This document shows, piece after piece, positions 1-8,812 of a stretch of 64,000 nt of DNA; position 1 is the stretch's first letter; every line of letters starts with the position of its first letter. Under the pieces are notes generated by a model. It was not told where the DNA came from. It was given only the letters and a program-made list of their open reading frames with translations, and ran no database searches. Made by a program: the position numbers and the translations under genes. The DNA comes from an uncultured Pseudomonadota bacterium (lineage in GTDB: Bacteria; Pseudomonadota; Gammaproteobacteria; Methylococcales; Methylomonadaceae), in NCBI GenBank assembly GCA_903889445.1, contig CAISXF010000064.1, positions 1-64,000 of the forward strand, given 5' to 3'.

Positions 1-54
1 CTCGCACATCACTTTGAACCAGATACGGGAAGTAATTTTGATATTGAACCTTAA
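1..54 (+). CDS. C-terminal tail of an unidentified reading frame (partial)
   Basis: The frame starting at base 1 is open for 17 codons and stops with TAA; it ends in acidic residues (…SNFDIEP). It lies directly in front of three consecutive hairpins, so it could be the end of an insertion-element gene, but the tail is too short to recognise and the frame may be fortuitous. Confidence 0.2.
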   Translation, partial: LAHHFEPDTGSNFDIEP

Positions 55-56
55 CA

Positions 57-129
57 ACACGTCGTTTAGCCGACGTGTATCCTGAACTTTTAGTTCTTAG
101 CTCACTAACCCACCAGCTTGAGCTGGTGG
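57..129 (+). mobile_element. Three tandem hairpins, possible IS200/IS605-type element end
   Basis: Three inverted repeats follow one another: 8-bp arms at 57-64 and 71-78, 5-bp arms at 84-88 and 92-96, and 9-bp arms at 110-118 and 121-129 (ccaccagct / agctggtgg), all perfect. Subterminal hairpins rather than terminal inverted repeats are typical of IS200/IS605 elements, and TnpB-type elements carry a structured RNA at this end. Just downstream a histidine-kinase frame begins without its N-terminal half, which fits an insertion boundary near base 135. No transposase is visible in the window, so this is an inference. Confidence 0.35.
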
Positions 130-191
130 TTGTTTAGTGCCATCAAGAGGATAACAAAAGCGAACCGGAAGCGATTCAAACTGCCGCTATT

Positions 192-1523
192 ATGGGCGAA
201 GCGTTGAAAATACTGCGTTCCACCGTGGACAGAACCATTGCGATAAACCAATCACTTTGTTCAAATCAACATGTTTTGATTGAAGCGTTTGAGCTGTATC
301 AGATTATTATCAATTTGGTGGTCAATGCGCGAGATGCTATCGGAACGCACGGCGAAATCACGATTTCGTCCGATTTAGTCGAGATTGACGACCACAAGTG
401 CAACGCTTGTTTAGAAAAAATCAGCGGACAATTTGCTCGAGTTTTGGTATCCGACAATGGAATGGGCATCAATGACAAACAAATTGAACGTATTTTTAAG
501 CCTTTTTTCACCACAAAAGGGATTAGCAAAGGAACTGGTTTAGGCTTGTCGATGGTGACAGAAATCGTCCACAAAGTCGGCGGGCATATTGTCGTGAAAT
601 CCTCGTTGGACAGTGAAAAACACGGCACGGAATTTCACTTATTGTTTCCCGTCGCACACCCTGACGATTGTAAAATTTCGACAAAAATCGTCGCAACGCA
701 AGCGGCTGGTTTCAAATACAGCTTAAACGTTTTAGTGGTTGATAACGAAACCAGCGTGACTAAGTTTTTAGAACAAAGATTGATTAAGTCGGACCACACG
801 CCGACGATTTTTAATAATGCTTCGGATGCGTTGTTGGAATTTAAACGGCATCCTGAAAATTTCGATGTGATGATTACCAATCAAATCATGCCGAAAATGA
901 CCGGTTTGGAATTAACACGAGAGTTGTTAAAGATTGAACCGAAATTTCCGGTGTTAATTTACGCAGACGCGAATGACAAACTACGCACGAAAGCAGATTT
1001 GCCTGCCGGTAATGTTGCTTTCTTAAAACGTCCCGCTCCTTTTGAAGAAATCGTTTCGTTTTTGAGCGCGATTGAACCCGAAAAGCGTTATGTCAATGAA
1101 TCAGAACCCATTTTTTGTTTGGTGTACGCCAGTCGAGCGACTGGTAACTTTTCAGAAACCGATTTGATTGATATTTTAAAATTAGCTCGCCTAGAAAATG
1201 AAAAGGCGGGTACTACCGGTGTTCTCATTTATCAAGACGGTTATTTTTTGCAGATGTTAGAAGGCAATTTTTCGACGCTCAACACGTTGTTTCATGAACA
1301 CATTTGTAAAGATTCACGTCACGATAGCATCGTCACGCTGTTTCAAGAATTTAAACCTAAGCGTGATTTTCCAAATTGGAATATGGGATTTTATGGCGAT
1401 GTTGACGCGACAGAATTGAATTTGTTGAAAGGCTATACGAATTTAAATCAGCATCCAGCAGCACAATTTTTCAACGAAAAGTTGGCGGCTGTTCAACACT
1501 TGTTGGGTCAGTTTCAGTTTTAG
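192..1523 (+). CDS. Hybrid histidine kinase remnant: HATPase, degenerate receiver and BLUF photosensor
   Basis: Residues 33-155 form a histidine-kinase ATPase domain with N box (N41, N45), G1 box (DNGMG, 88-92), F box (102-109) and G2 box (GTGLGL, 114-119). Residues 177-292 resemble a response-regulator receiver, but the acidic pair is D184-N185 and the phospho-acceptor position is Asn230 (TNQIMP), so phosphorylation is unlikely; K279 is kept. Residues 305-400 are a BLUF flavin photoreceptor domain with Y312, N336 and Q354 at the spacing known for AppA (24 and 42 residues). The dimerisation/phosphoacceptor-His domain is absent. The frame is open from base 138 and the upstream codons (EPEAIQTAAIM) still read like kinase sequence, so the gene was probably longer and lost its 5' part to an insertion. 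Blue-light-controlled ATPase output is a possibility, not shown. Confidence 0.8.
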   Translation: MGEALKILRSTVDRTIAINQSLCSNQHVLIEAFELYQIIINLVVNARDAIGTHGEITISSDLVEIDDHKCNACLEKISGQFARVLVSDNGMGINDKQIERIFKPFFTTKGISKGTGLGLSMVTEIVHKVGGHIVVKSSLDSEKHGTEFHLLFPVAHPDDCKISTKIVATQAAGFKYSLNVLVVDNETSVTKFLEQRLIKSDHTPTIFNNASDALLEFKRHPENFDVMITNQIMPKMTGLELTRELLKIEPKFPVLIYADANDKLRTKADLPAGNVAFLKRPAPFEEIVSFLSAIEPEKRYVNESEPIFCLVYASRATGNFSETDLIDILKLARLENEKAGTTGVLIYQDGYFLQMLEGNFSTLNTLFHEHICKDSRHDSIVTLFQEFKPKRDFPNWNMGFYGDVDATELNLLKGYTNLNQHPAAQFFNEKLAAVQHLLGQFQF

Positions 1524-1584
1524 TTTTTAAAATTTATTTGGCGGTCAATACATGTTGATCCAGCAAGGAATTTTGGTAAAAGGC

Positions 1585-1618
1585 AAAAAAAAAGCCCCGC
1601 GGATTTAATCAGCGAGGC
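1585..1618 (-). terminator. Rho-independent terminator of the porin gene
   Basis: Read on the minus strand, GCCTCGC and GCGGGGC (one mismatch) form a stem followed by nine T residues. It sits about 30 bases beyond the stop codon of the leftward porin gene. Confidence 0.75.
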
Positions 1619-1649
1619 AATTTAAGCTAATGAAACTTAACTTTTGAGC

Positions 1650-3293
1650 TTACCAATCAAGCTGAACACGAGTTTCAATCATATCCAAATCGGCATTATT
1701 GAACGATTTGTTGCCAGTGCTAGTCGGTGCGCCAGTGTTAATATCTAACGCATGAACATAGTTGGTCATGACGCGAACGTGTGGGTTTGGATACCAGTTC
1801 ACACCCAACTTCGCAGTCGATGCACGACCCCCTTTAATTACGCCATCATTCAAATTCATTGAATCGTAACCTGTTGCCAATTCCCATGCACCCCAGCCGC
1901 CTTTCATATCAAAGTTGCGAGTTGGTTTGATGCGATCCCATGCGCCTGTTGTGGCTTTGTAAGCACGCGATTCACCCGTTAAGAAGTAGGTGGCATAAGT
2001 GTAATAACCGCTTAAAGATTCGTCATGATAGCCAGCACCTGAAACGTCTGTTTGGATATATTCGCCTTGTGTTGAGAAAGGCCCATAAACCAACGCCGAT
2101 TCTGCACCGAAACGTGTAAGGTGGTCAGCTTGACGATATGCAGCAGTTCCTTTTGTGCCAGAAGTTAAGTTTCCTGTGCCTAATATAGCTCCACGATCTA
2201 CGTTACTAGCTAAACCGTTCGCAAAAATCACACCACCATTACTAAACGAACCATCTGATCTGTAATTGTTGTTGATGTCAATGTACGATCCAGATGCGCC
2301 AATGTGTAAGAATTTAGTCTTACTTTCCATCCACGGCATACCCGTAACACGCGCATTCACTTCCCAACTTGTATCACCACCGCCGCCGCTACGGTTTACA
2401 CCACCGTTAGAACCGATTGCGCTGCCTGATGTTGCTGAGTCAAATTTGTTATTTGAACCATAAGCGTTGTTATAACCACCAGCTCCTTCCGTTTGAAAAG
2501 AGGTAGCCGCTTGCCAGCGTTCTTCCGCGTAGTTAGCTCCAACACCTACTTTGTAAGTATTTAAGTTATCAACAAACGTATTGGTCGCCATGTTACGTTC
2601 GATAAACGTGGTGTAACGGTTGCTGGTTGCTTCTTCCATGCTGAATGGTTCTTTAAACGCACCGAATTTAATCGAAAACGGTTTAGAGAAATTCTGACGA
2701 ATATAAGCGTCGGTAATACCACCCGCATTCAAACCATTACCGCGAGTGAAATCGTATTCAAATTTATAATCGGTATTTTTGAAGAAAGTTCCTTCAACAC
2801 CAATTCGAGCGCGACGAAGAGCTGCACCGTTGTTTAATGTCGCTGGCATCGTAGCTGCTGCGCCGCCTGCACCAACATAATTACCTGTTGTGTTAGGCAA
2901 ATCTTGATTGACGTTCATTTGCGAATCAACTTGTAACCGTCCGTTGACTGCCATTTTGAAATTACCGTCACGACTTTTGAATTCGATGCCGCCGTCTTTT
3001 TTGATTTCGACCATTCCTTCTTCTTCAGAGGCTTTGGCGTGTTCTTCTAAGGCTTTAATTTGGTTGTCTTGTAATTCTAATTTACTGCGTAATTCAGAAA
3101 CTTCGCCGCCGTTTTTAACAGGAATACCTTCTCGAACTTGTTCAAACGAACCTAATTTTTGTCTGCCGACACCAGATTCGGTGTAGATTTGTTTGGTTTT
3201 CGTATCGACATACAAATCCATAGCGAAAGCGGATGTCGTAACGCTTGCGGTTAATGCGGCAGCAACCGCGAAGGACAACTTGGATAATTTCAT
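1650..3293 (-). CDS. Phosphate-selective porin (OprO/OprP family)
   Basis: 547 residues. A signal peptide ends at SAFA (about residue 24), followed by a short coiled coil (about 65-95, VSELRSKLELQDNQIKALEE) and then a porin O/P beta-barrel starting with GIEFKSRDGNFKMAVNGRLQ and ending with an aromatic residue (VQLDW), as expected for outer-membrane insertion. The N-terminal coiled coil before the barrel is common in this family and supports trimerisation. A PhoB-type box lies about 50 bases upstream, consistent with induction under phosphate starvation. Glycine- and asparagine-rich stretches in the barrel are probably surface loops. Substrate could be phosphate or polyphosphate; the family assignment is firm, the substrate is inferred. 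Confidence 0.85.
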   Translation of the reverse strand: MKLSKLSFAVAAALTASVTTSAFAMDLYVDTKTKQIYTESGVGRQKLGSFEQVREGIPVKNGGEVSELRSKLELQDNQIKALEEHAKASEEEGMVEIKKDGGIEFKSRDGNFKMAVNGRLQVDSQMNVNQDLPNTTGNYVGAGGAAATMPATLNNGAALRRARIGVEGTFFKNTDYKFEYDFTRGNGLNAGGITDAYIRQNFSKPFSIKFGAFKEPFSMEEATSNRYTTFIERNMATNTFVDNLNTYKVGVGANYAEERWQAATSFQTEGAGGYNNAYGSNNKFDSATSGSAIGSNGGVNRSGGGGDTSWEVNARVTGMPWMESKTKFLHIGASGSYIDINNNYRSDGSFSNGGVIFANGLASNVDRGAILGTGNLTSGTKGTAAYRQADHLTRFGAESALVYGPFSTQGEYIQTDVSGAGYHDESLSGYYTYATYFLTGESRAYKATTGAWDRIKPTRNFDMKGGWGAWELATGYDSMNLNDGVIKGGRASTAKLGVNWYPNPHVRVMTNYVHALDINTGAPTSTGNKSFNNADLDMIETRVQLDW

Positions 3294-3328
3294 GAATTTT
3301 CTCTAAGTAGATTTAAAAAATTTTGCGT

Positions 3329-3362
3329 AGGATAAAAAAATTAAATGACAGTTTAATGACTT
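3329..3362 (-). promoter_or_regulatory. Candidate Pho box and -10 element for the porin gene
   Basis: On the minus strand AAGTCAT-TAAA-CTGTCAT (3362-3345) matches the 7-4-7 direct-repeat PhoB box (consensus CTGTCAT repeated every 11 bases); the second half is perfect and the first matches 5 of 7. A TATCCT hexamer (3334-3329) lies 10 bases downstream, the usual PhoB-activated layout in which the box replaces the -35 element. The rest of the 3294-3563 intergenic region is AT-rich; an AGGAAA ribosome-binding site precedes speA. Confidence 0.6.
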
Positions 3363-3563
3363 TTCAGTGATATTTTGTTACTCAACAACAAAATAAGGCG
3401 GCTGTTGTTAAATCGTAATTTATGTTTCACTTTTACAACAATAGCTTTTTTATCGACTGTCGTCAAAAATTCTTTAATGTTGTGTTATGTTAGAACTCAG
3501 CGTGAAACACGTTATTAAAGATATTCTCAAATAATTAGAAAAAAAATCATAGGAAACCTAAAA

Positions 3564-5393
3564 ATGACCAATGCAACACTCACACAATCCGCTCAAACGT
3601 ACGCCATTGATTCATGGGGCGATGGGTATTTTTCAATCAATCAAAACGGAAATGTGTGCGTTAAACCCTGCGCCAACAAAACGATTGAAATTGATTTGTA
3701 CGAAGTCGCGCAATCGCTGAACGATAAAAATTTATCGTTGCCAGTGTTGGTGCGATTTATCGATATTTTGAAAGATCGCGCCACTCGTTTGGATGACGCA
3801 TTTCAAAATGCCCGCGCCGTTTTCAATTATCAAGGTAGTTACACGCCTGTTTATCCTATTAAAGTGAATCAACAACGCAAAGTGGTTGAAGGCATTTTAG
3901 CGGCGGATAATATCGGTTTGGAAGCGGGAAGTAAGCCCGAATTATTAGCGATTATGGCGTTGTCGAAATCCAAAAATGGCGTGATTATTTGCAACGGTTA
4001 CAAAGACCGCGCTTATATTCGCCTCGCGCTGATTGGTTTGAAAATGGGTTTGAACGTTAATTTAGTGATTGAAAAACCGCTCGAACTCGAATTGATTATT
4101 GATGAAGCGGCGAAACTCAACGTGATTCCACAAATGGGCGTGCGTGTGCGGTTGTCGAGTATCAGCGCGGGGAAATGGCAAAATAGCGGTGGCGAAAAAT
4201 CAAAATTTGGCTTGCACGCGCATGAATTGTTGCAGCTCGTTGAACGCCTGAAACAAGCGGATTTATTGAGTGCGTTAAAATTGATGCACTTTCACATGGG
4301 TTCACAAATCGCCAACATTCACGACATTAAAGTCGCGCTCAAGGAAGCTGGGCAGTTTTACGTTGAATTGCATCGTTTGGGCGCGGCGATTCAAATTGTC
4401 GATGCCGGTGGCGGGCTGGGTGTGGATTATGACGGCAGTAAATCGCGCCGTGAATCGTCCATCAATTACAGTTTGAACGAATATGCGTACAACATTGTGC
4501 GCGGTTTTGCTGAAGTGTGTGCCGAAAAAAATGTGCCGCAACCCGATATTATTACCGAATCGGGACGCGCTTTGACCGCACATCACGCCGTATTGATTAC
4601 CAACGTGACCGACATTGAATCGATTTATCGCAACGAACCTGAATTGCAAAACTTACCTGAAATTCACAATCCTGTCGAAGCCTATCACGACGCGCATTTT
4701 AATTTGGCGCAAGCTCGCACGCAATTTGCCCAAGATCAATGTTCGTTGACAGATTTAGCGAAAGTAGAAAACGTGTATTCATTGTTGTGTCAGCAAATCC
4801 AAACGCAATTGAATCCACAAAATCAAAGTGAAGAAGCGATTTTGGATGAACTCAACGAAAAACTCGCCGACAAAATTTTCTGCAATTTTTCGCTGTTTCA
4901 ATCGTTGCCCGACGTGTGGGGAATCGATCAAGTGTTTCCGATTATGCCGATTCACCGCTTGAATGAAACGCCCACTCGTCGCGCCGTGATTCAAGATTTA
5001 ACCTGTGATTCGGACGGGCGCATTGATTGTTATATTGATGGGCAAAATTTAGAACACACGTTGCCGATTCATGAAATTGATGCAGATGAACCGTATTTGA
5101 TTGGCTTTTTCATGTTGGGTGCGTATCAAGAAATTTTGGGCGATATGCACAATTTGTTTGGTGACACTCATTCGATTAACATCAAACTCGACGAAAACGG
5201 CTACCATTTTGAAGATTTACAAGAAGGCGAAGACGTGTCGGAATTGCTGGATTACGTTCACATTAGCAGCAACGAATTGATGCAAGCGTATCGGGAAAAA
5301 TTAGCCGCCAGCGATTTAATCGACACAGAAAAACAAAGTTATGAAAGCGAGTTGTTGGCGGGTTTGAATTCCTACACTTATTTGGCGAAATAG
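3564..5393 (+). CDS. speA: Biosynthetic arginine decarboxylase
   Basis: Converts arginine to agmatine, the first step of the agmatine route to putrescine, using pyridoxal phosphate in a fold-type III (alanine-racemase-like) barrel. Visible marks are YPIKVNQ with Schiff-base Lys100, GLEAGSKPEL, the FHMGSQI and DAGGGLGVDYDG phosphate/PLP segments, ITESGRALTAHH, and the C-terminal active-site Cys481 in DLTCDSDGRID. At 609 residues it is slightly shorter than the E. coli SpeA (about 630-660). Start ATG has AGGAAA 7 bases upstream. Downstream is a convergent region with a tiny open frame; agmatinase is not in the window. Confidence 0.96.
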   Translation: MTNATLTQSAQTYAIDSWGDGYFSINQNGNVCVKPCANKTIEIDLYEVAQSLNDKNLSLPVLVRFIDILKDRATRLDDAFQNARAVFNYQGSYTPVYPIKVNQQRKVVEGILAADNIGLEAGSKPELLAIMALSKSKNGVIICNGYKDRAYIRLALIGLKMGLNVNLVIEKPLELELIIDEAAKLNVIPQMGVRVRLSSISAGKWQNSGGEKSKFGLHAHELLQLVERLKQADLLSALKLMHFHMGSQIANIHDIKVALKEAGQFYVELHRLGAAIQIVDAGGGLGVDYDGSKSRRESSINYSLNEYAYNIVRGFAEVCAEKNVPQPDIITESGRALTAHHAVLITNVTDIESIYRNEPELQNLPEIHNPVEAYHDAHFNLAQARTQFAQDQCSLTDLAKVENVYSLLCQQIQTQLNPQNQSEEAILDELNEKLADKIFCNFSLFQSLPDVWGIDQVFPIMPIHRLNETPTRRAVIQDLTCDSDGRIDCYIDGQNLEHTLPIHEIDADEPYLIGFFMLGAYQEILGDMHNLFGDTHSINIKLDENGYHFEDLQEGEDVSELLDYVHISSNELMQAYREKLAASDLIDTEKQSYESELLAGLNSYTYLAK

Positions 5394-5447
5394 CATTGGC
5401 TCTAAAACGCTAAATCACTAGAGTTACCAGGTGGCGCGTATTAACTT

Positions 5448-5579
5448 ATGCGTCATTCTCAACTTTTTTCGCACCTTCAAAATCATGTTTATCTACAGCC
5501 CAAAGACCTCAATACTATCGACCCAATTTTAGAGCCGTTGCTTGCACGCGCCAAAAACCAAGCCGCGCAAAATGCGTAA
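5448..5579 (+). CDS. Possible 43-residue ORF, unidentified
   Basis: ATG to TAA encoding 43 residues (MRHSQLFSHLQNH… YLQPKDLNTIDPILEPLLARA…), helix-prone and basic. It fills the gap between convergent speA and the TonB receptor gene. The central YLQPKDL…A..A pattern resembles the N-terminus of larger enzymes (RelA/SpoT-like proteins begin similarly), so it may be a gene fragment. No clear ribosome-binding site; it may not be expressed. Confidence 0.2.
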   Translation: MRHSQLFSHLQNHVYLQPKDLNTIDPILEPLLARAKNQAAQNA

Positions 5580-5592
5580 CTTCTATAGTTAC

Positions 5593-7728
5593 TTAAAAAC
5601 TGGTCGATAACGTCATTCTAAAACTCAACGGTTCAACAGGATGAAAATGAATATCTGGATTTCCACCATCAGGGCAACTCGTATCTGTTTTCAAACAAGA
5701 GTCATAGTAATAATCAATACCGCTGTCTTTTCTGCCCAATAAATTGAACACTTCGGCTTGCAACTTCCAATGTTTATTAAATTCATAACCCATCATCGCA
5801 GAAAGCATTACCGTTTCTTTTGAGCGGACGCTGTTATCTTCAATCAACGCGCGAGGACCAAAATAACGTAATCGCGGGCCACCGTAAAATCCACCCAATA
5901 CATCGTGAAATGTTGCCCCCGACGCAATCACCGTTTCAACCGAGCCTGGAATATAACTCCCTTCTGCTGGATGACCTTGAAAACGTGCTTTTGAAAAACT
6001 TAAATCTGCATCAAATGTGAGCCAATTAGTTGGTGAATAATAGTTTGCCGATTCAATCCCGTAACGACGACTTGGATGACTAGCTTCTGTTGTTCCTGCA
6101 TCACCCACAAATAATAATTCCGAATCAATATCGAGCCACCAAATCGCCAGCGTACTATTTAAGCCTTTAATCCAGTTGCTACGCATTCCGACTTCCGCCC
6201 CGTAAGTGCGCGATAAAGGCACAGCGGGATCTACTTTTTCACCTGATTTTGGATCAACTTTTGTATTCACGCCGCGCCCGTCATTACTGTGAAAACCTAA
6301 ACCCCCGTTTAAATAAAATTCGGTTTCTGCCCACGGCCCAAATACGATACCTGCTTTTGGACTGACCAAGCCATCGTAGACCGTGCCTTCATTTGCCGCT
6401 TGATTACTTTTAGAAACATTAAAACGATAACCATCAAAACGTAATCCCACATCAGTTCGTAACCAATCTGTCCACGTCGTTTTGTTGTCGAAATACGGAC
6501 TTAAACTGCTTACCCAAACGTTATCTTTTCGTGTTGTATCGAGAATTTGTTGCGCTTTCGTTTTCAACAAAGCGTTATTGATATTGTCGTTACGAAATTG
6601 CAAGCCGAACGTACTTTCAGAATCAAATTGCCCTAATTTATGAAAAATCGTGTGTGTTGCTTTTGAACCCGTGACAAATCGCTCATCAGGTTGTCCAAAT
6701 TGGTCGCCGTTAATCGGATCATCCATGAAATAAGTGAAGTTAGAATATAAATCGAGAGACGTATATAAACCATACGCCATGATTTGCGTTTTGCTGTTTT
6801 TGTCCTGACGATGCCATTCACCAGTCACGCTGTAACGGTCACTGCGTCCGCCGTCAGTTGGGTCAACGTTACCAAAACGCCCAATTGAACCATCAGCCAC
6901 CGCACGTTTTGGAATTTGGTCCGTTGAATTCCAATCCGCCGCCATTGCCATTCCCGTGACGCTCCAACCGTGATTTCCGTGTTCTTCGCTGTATTTTAAA
7001 ACGCCGTTAAATTTCAAATACTCGTTGCTCACCGTCCACGGGCCGCCGTTGTGAACGGTTTCGCCTGCATACGCTAAATTACCATCGCCAATTTTTTGTG
7101 AACCCATGACTAAACCACGGTAATAATCAAAACTGCCGCCTGTGAATTTAACAGTGTGTTCGGGCAAATCACTAAAATAATGGATATTCGCTGCTCCCGC
7201 ACTCGAAAAATCGCCATTTTCAGCATAATAATTTCCTTTTTGATAATCCATCGTTTTAATCATTTCGGGAATTAAAAAATTGGTATCCATCCAACCTTGA
7301 CCGTGCGAATGCGAACCTAAATTCACTGGTACACCGTCAACTTGCGTTAAAAAATCGGTGCCGTGATCTAAATTAAAACTGCGTAAATAATACTGACTTG
7401 CTTTGCCTTCGCCACTGTGTTGACTTGAAATTAAACCTGGAACGGTTTCTAAAATTTCGCTGGGACGTGTGACGGGGCGATATTTTAATTCTTCTTGTCC
7501 AATGCTGCCTTGTGATGCACTGCCAGCGATGCCAACCAATGATTCAGCCCGACCTTCGGCTGTTGTTTTAATAACCATTTCATCGAGTTCAACCGCTTTA
7601 TCGGCTTTTTCTTTTTGTGTTTTTTTAGCTGTTTCAGGTTCGGTATATTCGGCGTGCGCGTGAACCGAAAAATTTGCCAAAATTGCCAGTAACAACAGCG
7701 TGAATTTAAAAGGGTGGTTTTTTTTCAT
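5593..7728 (-). CDS. TonB-dependent outer-membrane receptor of the HupE-linked uptake operon
   Basis: 711 residues. Signal peptide (about 1-26), a TonB-box-like segment (LDEMVIKTTAEG, about 48-59), plug domain with RPSEILETVPGL, SQYYLRSFNLDHGTDF and QVDGVPVN, then a long 22-strand-type barrel ending in phenylalanine (LSTSF). The plug carries a histidine-containing loop GSHSHGQGWMDTNFLIPE and the end has DIHFHPVEPLSFRM, both of which recur in a widespread receptor group. It is the last gene of a leftward operon with tonB, exbB, exbD and two HupE/UreJ genes, so uptake of a metal or metal complex is the best inference; nickel or cobalt would fit HupE, but the substrate is unproven. Confidence 0.85.
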   Translation of the reverse strand: MKKNHPFKFTLLLLAILANFSVHAHAEYTEPETAKKTQKEKADKAVELDEMVIKTTAEGRAESLVGIAGSASQGSIGQEELKYRPVTRPSEILETVPGLISSQHSGEGKASQYYLRSFNLDHGTDFLTQVDGVPVNLGSHSHGQGWMDTNFLIPEMIKTMDYQKGNYYAENGDFSSAGAANIHYFSDLPEHTVKFTGGSFDYYRGLVMGSQKIGDGNLAYAGETVHNGGPWTVSNEYLKFNGVLKYSEEHGNHGWSVTGMAMAADWNSTDQIPKRAVADGSIGRFGNVDPTDGGRSDRYSVTGEWHRQDKNSKTQIMAYGLYTSLDLYSNFTYFMDDPINGDQFGQPDERFVTGSKATHTIFHKLGQFDSESTFGLQFRNDNINNALLKTKAQQILDTTRKDNVWVSSLSPYFDNKTTWTDWLRTDVGLRFDGYRFNVSKSNQAANEGTVYDGLVSPKAGIVFGPWAETEFYLNGGLGFHSNDGRGVNTKVDPKSGEKVDPAVPLSRTYGAEVGMRSNWIKGLNSTLAIWWLDIDSELLFVGDAGTTEASHPSRRYGIESANYYSPTNWLTFDADLSFSKARFQGHPAEGSYIPGSVETVIASGATFHDVLGGFYGGPRLRYFGPRALIEDNSVRSKETVMLSAMMGYEFNKHWKLQAEVFNLLGRKDSGIDYYYDSCLKTDTSCPDGGNPDIHFHPVEPLSFRMTLSTSF

Positions 7729-7756
7729 GATTCGCTCATTTATTTTTATTATTTTT

Positions 7757-8812
7757 TTACAGAATAGTCCGTTCGATTAACCAATAACCGCCTGCTAAAC
7801 ACACAAATACTGACGAAACAGGAACGAAGTATTTTTCAATCACTGGTTTGGTGTGCAGCCACCAAATAATTGGCAATGAAATTGTCGTAACAATTAACTG
7901 TCCCGTTTCAACGCCCAAATTGAACGAAAATAGCGGCACTAAAATTCCTGATTCGATGCTGGTGATATTCATTTCTTGCAACACCGCCGCAAAGCCAAAA
8001 CCGTGAATTAACCCAAATGCAAAGGTCAGATATTTTCTGCCTTTCGGTTCTTTGCGAATCAGATTTTCTGCGCCAACATAAACAATCGACGCGGCAATTA
8101 ACGGTTCAACAATCGTGCTGGGAATCGTGACCAAATTCATACCTGCGAGTGCGAGCGTAATCGAATGGGCAATAGTGAAAAACGTGATAATTTCGAATGC
8201 AGACCAAAATCGGTGCGTGACAATTAACAACGCAAACAAAAATAACAAATGGTCGTAACCCGTTAAAATATGCTCAACGCCTAAAACGAAAAAATCTTTG
8301 AACATCGACGAGATTTCGCCATCCGCTAAATTTAATTCGATGACGTTATCTTGTTGCGTAAGCATTTTTTCGCTGAGATTTTTGCCCATTGCGTCTTTAA
8401 TCGTGACGACTTGTTTGTGACCATCAGGCAATTTATTTAAAAACAACAGCTGCATTTTTAAACTCGACGCGGCGGGTTGGTAATGAAATAACAGATGCGC
8501 GTTGTTTTGCGCGTCAAAGGTCACGTTGGCAATTTCAAACGGTTTCACGTTTTGATTGTTTAGCGTGAGTTCCAATTCTTTCGCAATCAACGCCGCCACT
8601 TCGGGTTTTGCCGCTTCGCGTTCGGAAGCTGTAACTTCTGCATCGCCATCTTTATCCATTGGCGCGAAAGATTCTGTATCTTGCAGGGCAAAAGTAATCG
8701 AAATATCAACGCCTTTGTCGTTTAAAACGACTTCGGCTGAACTCAAACCTGGATCGTGTGCAAAACTAAATTGAGTATAAAAAAGTAAAAATAAAAGGGA
8801 AATTAACTTCAT
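7757..8812 (-). CDS. HupE/UreJ-family membrane protein with periplasmic EF-hand domain
   Basis: 351 residues. Signal peptide ending FSFA, so the mature chain would start with His19 (HDPG). The periplasmic domain (about 19-170) carries a canonical EF-hand loop at D53-E64 (DKDGDAEVTASE). The membrane part has family marks GVEHILTGYDHLLFL, the HS in TIAHSITLALA, FGLIHGFGFA and FNLGVETGQ, with about seven membrane segments. These histidines and acids in membrane segments resemble metal-translocating residues of HupE/UreJ permeases. The start overlaps exbD by 4 bases, showing translational coupling. Role is inferred as the inner-membrane metal importer or sensor partner of the adjacent receptor. 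Confidence 0.8.
   Translation of the reverse strand: MKLISLLFLLFYTQFSFAHDPGLSSAEVVLNDKGVDISITFALQDTESFAPMDKDGDAEVTASEREAAKPEVAALIAKELELTLNNQNVKPFEIANVTFDAQNNAHLLFHYQPAASSLKMQLLFLNKLPDGHKQVVTIKDAMGKNLSEKMLTQQDNVIELNLADGEISSMFKDFFVLGVEHILTGYDHLLFLFALLIVTHRFWSAFEIITFFTIAHSITLALAGMNLVTIPSTIVEPLIAASIVYVGAENLIRKEPKGRKYLTFAFGLIHGFGFAAVLQEMNITSIESGILVPLFSFNLGVETGQLIVTTISLPIIWWLHTKPVIEKYFVPVSSVFVCLAGGYWLIERTIL

Noticed and set aside
4302-4649. 115-residue minus-strand frame inside speA
   Set aside because: Antisense to conserved decarboxylase motifs; no supporting signals.
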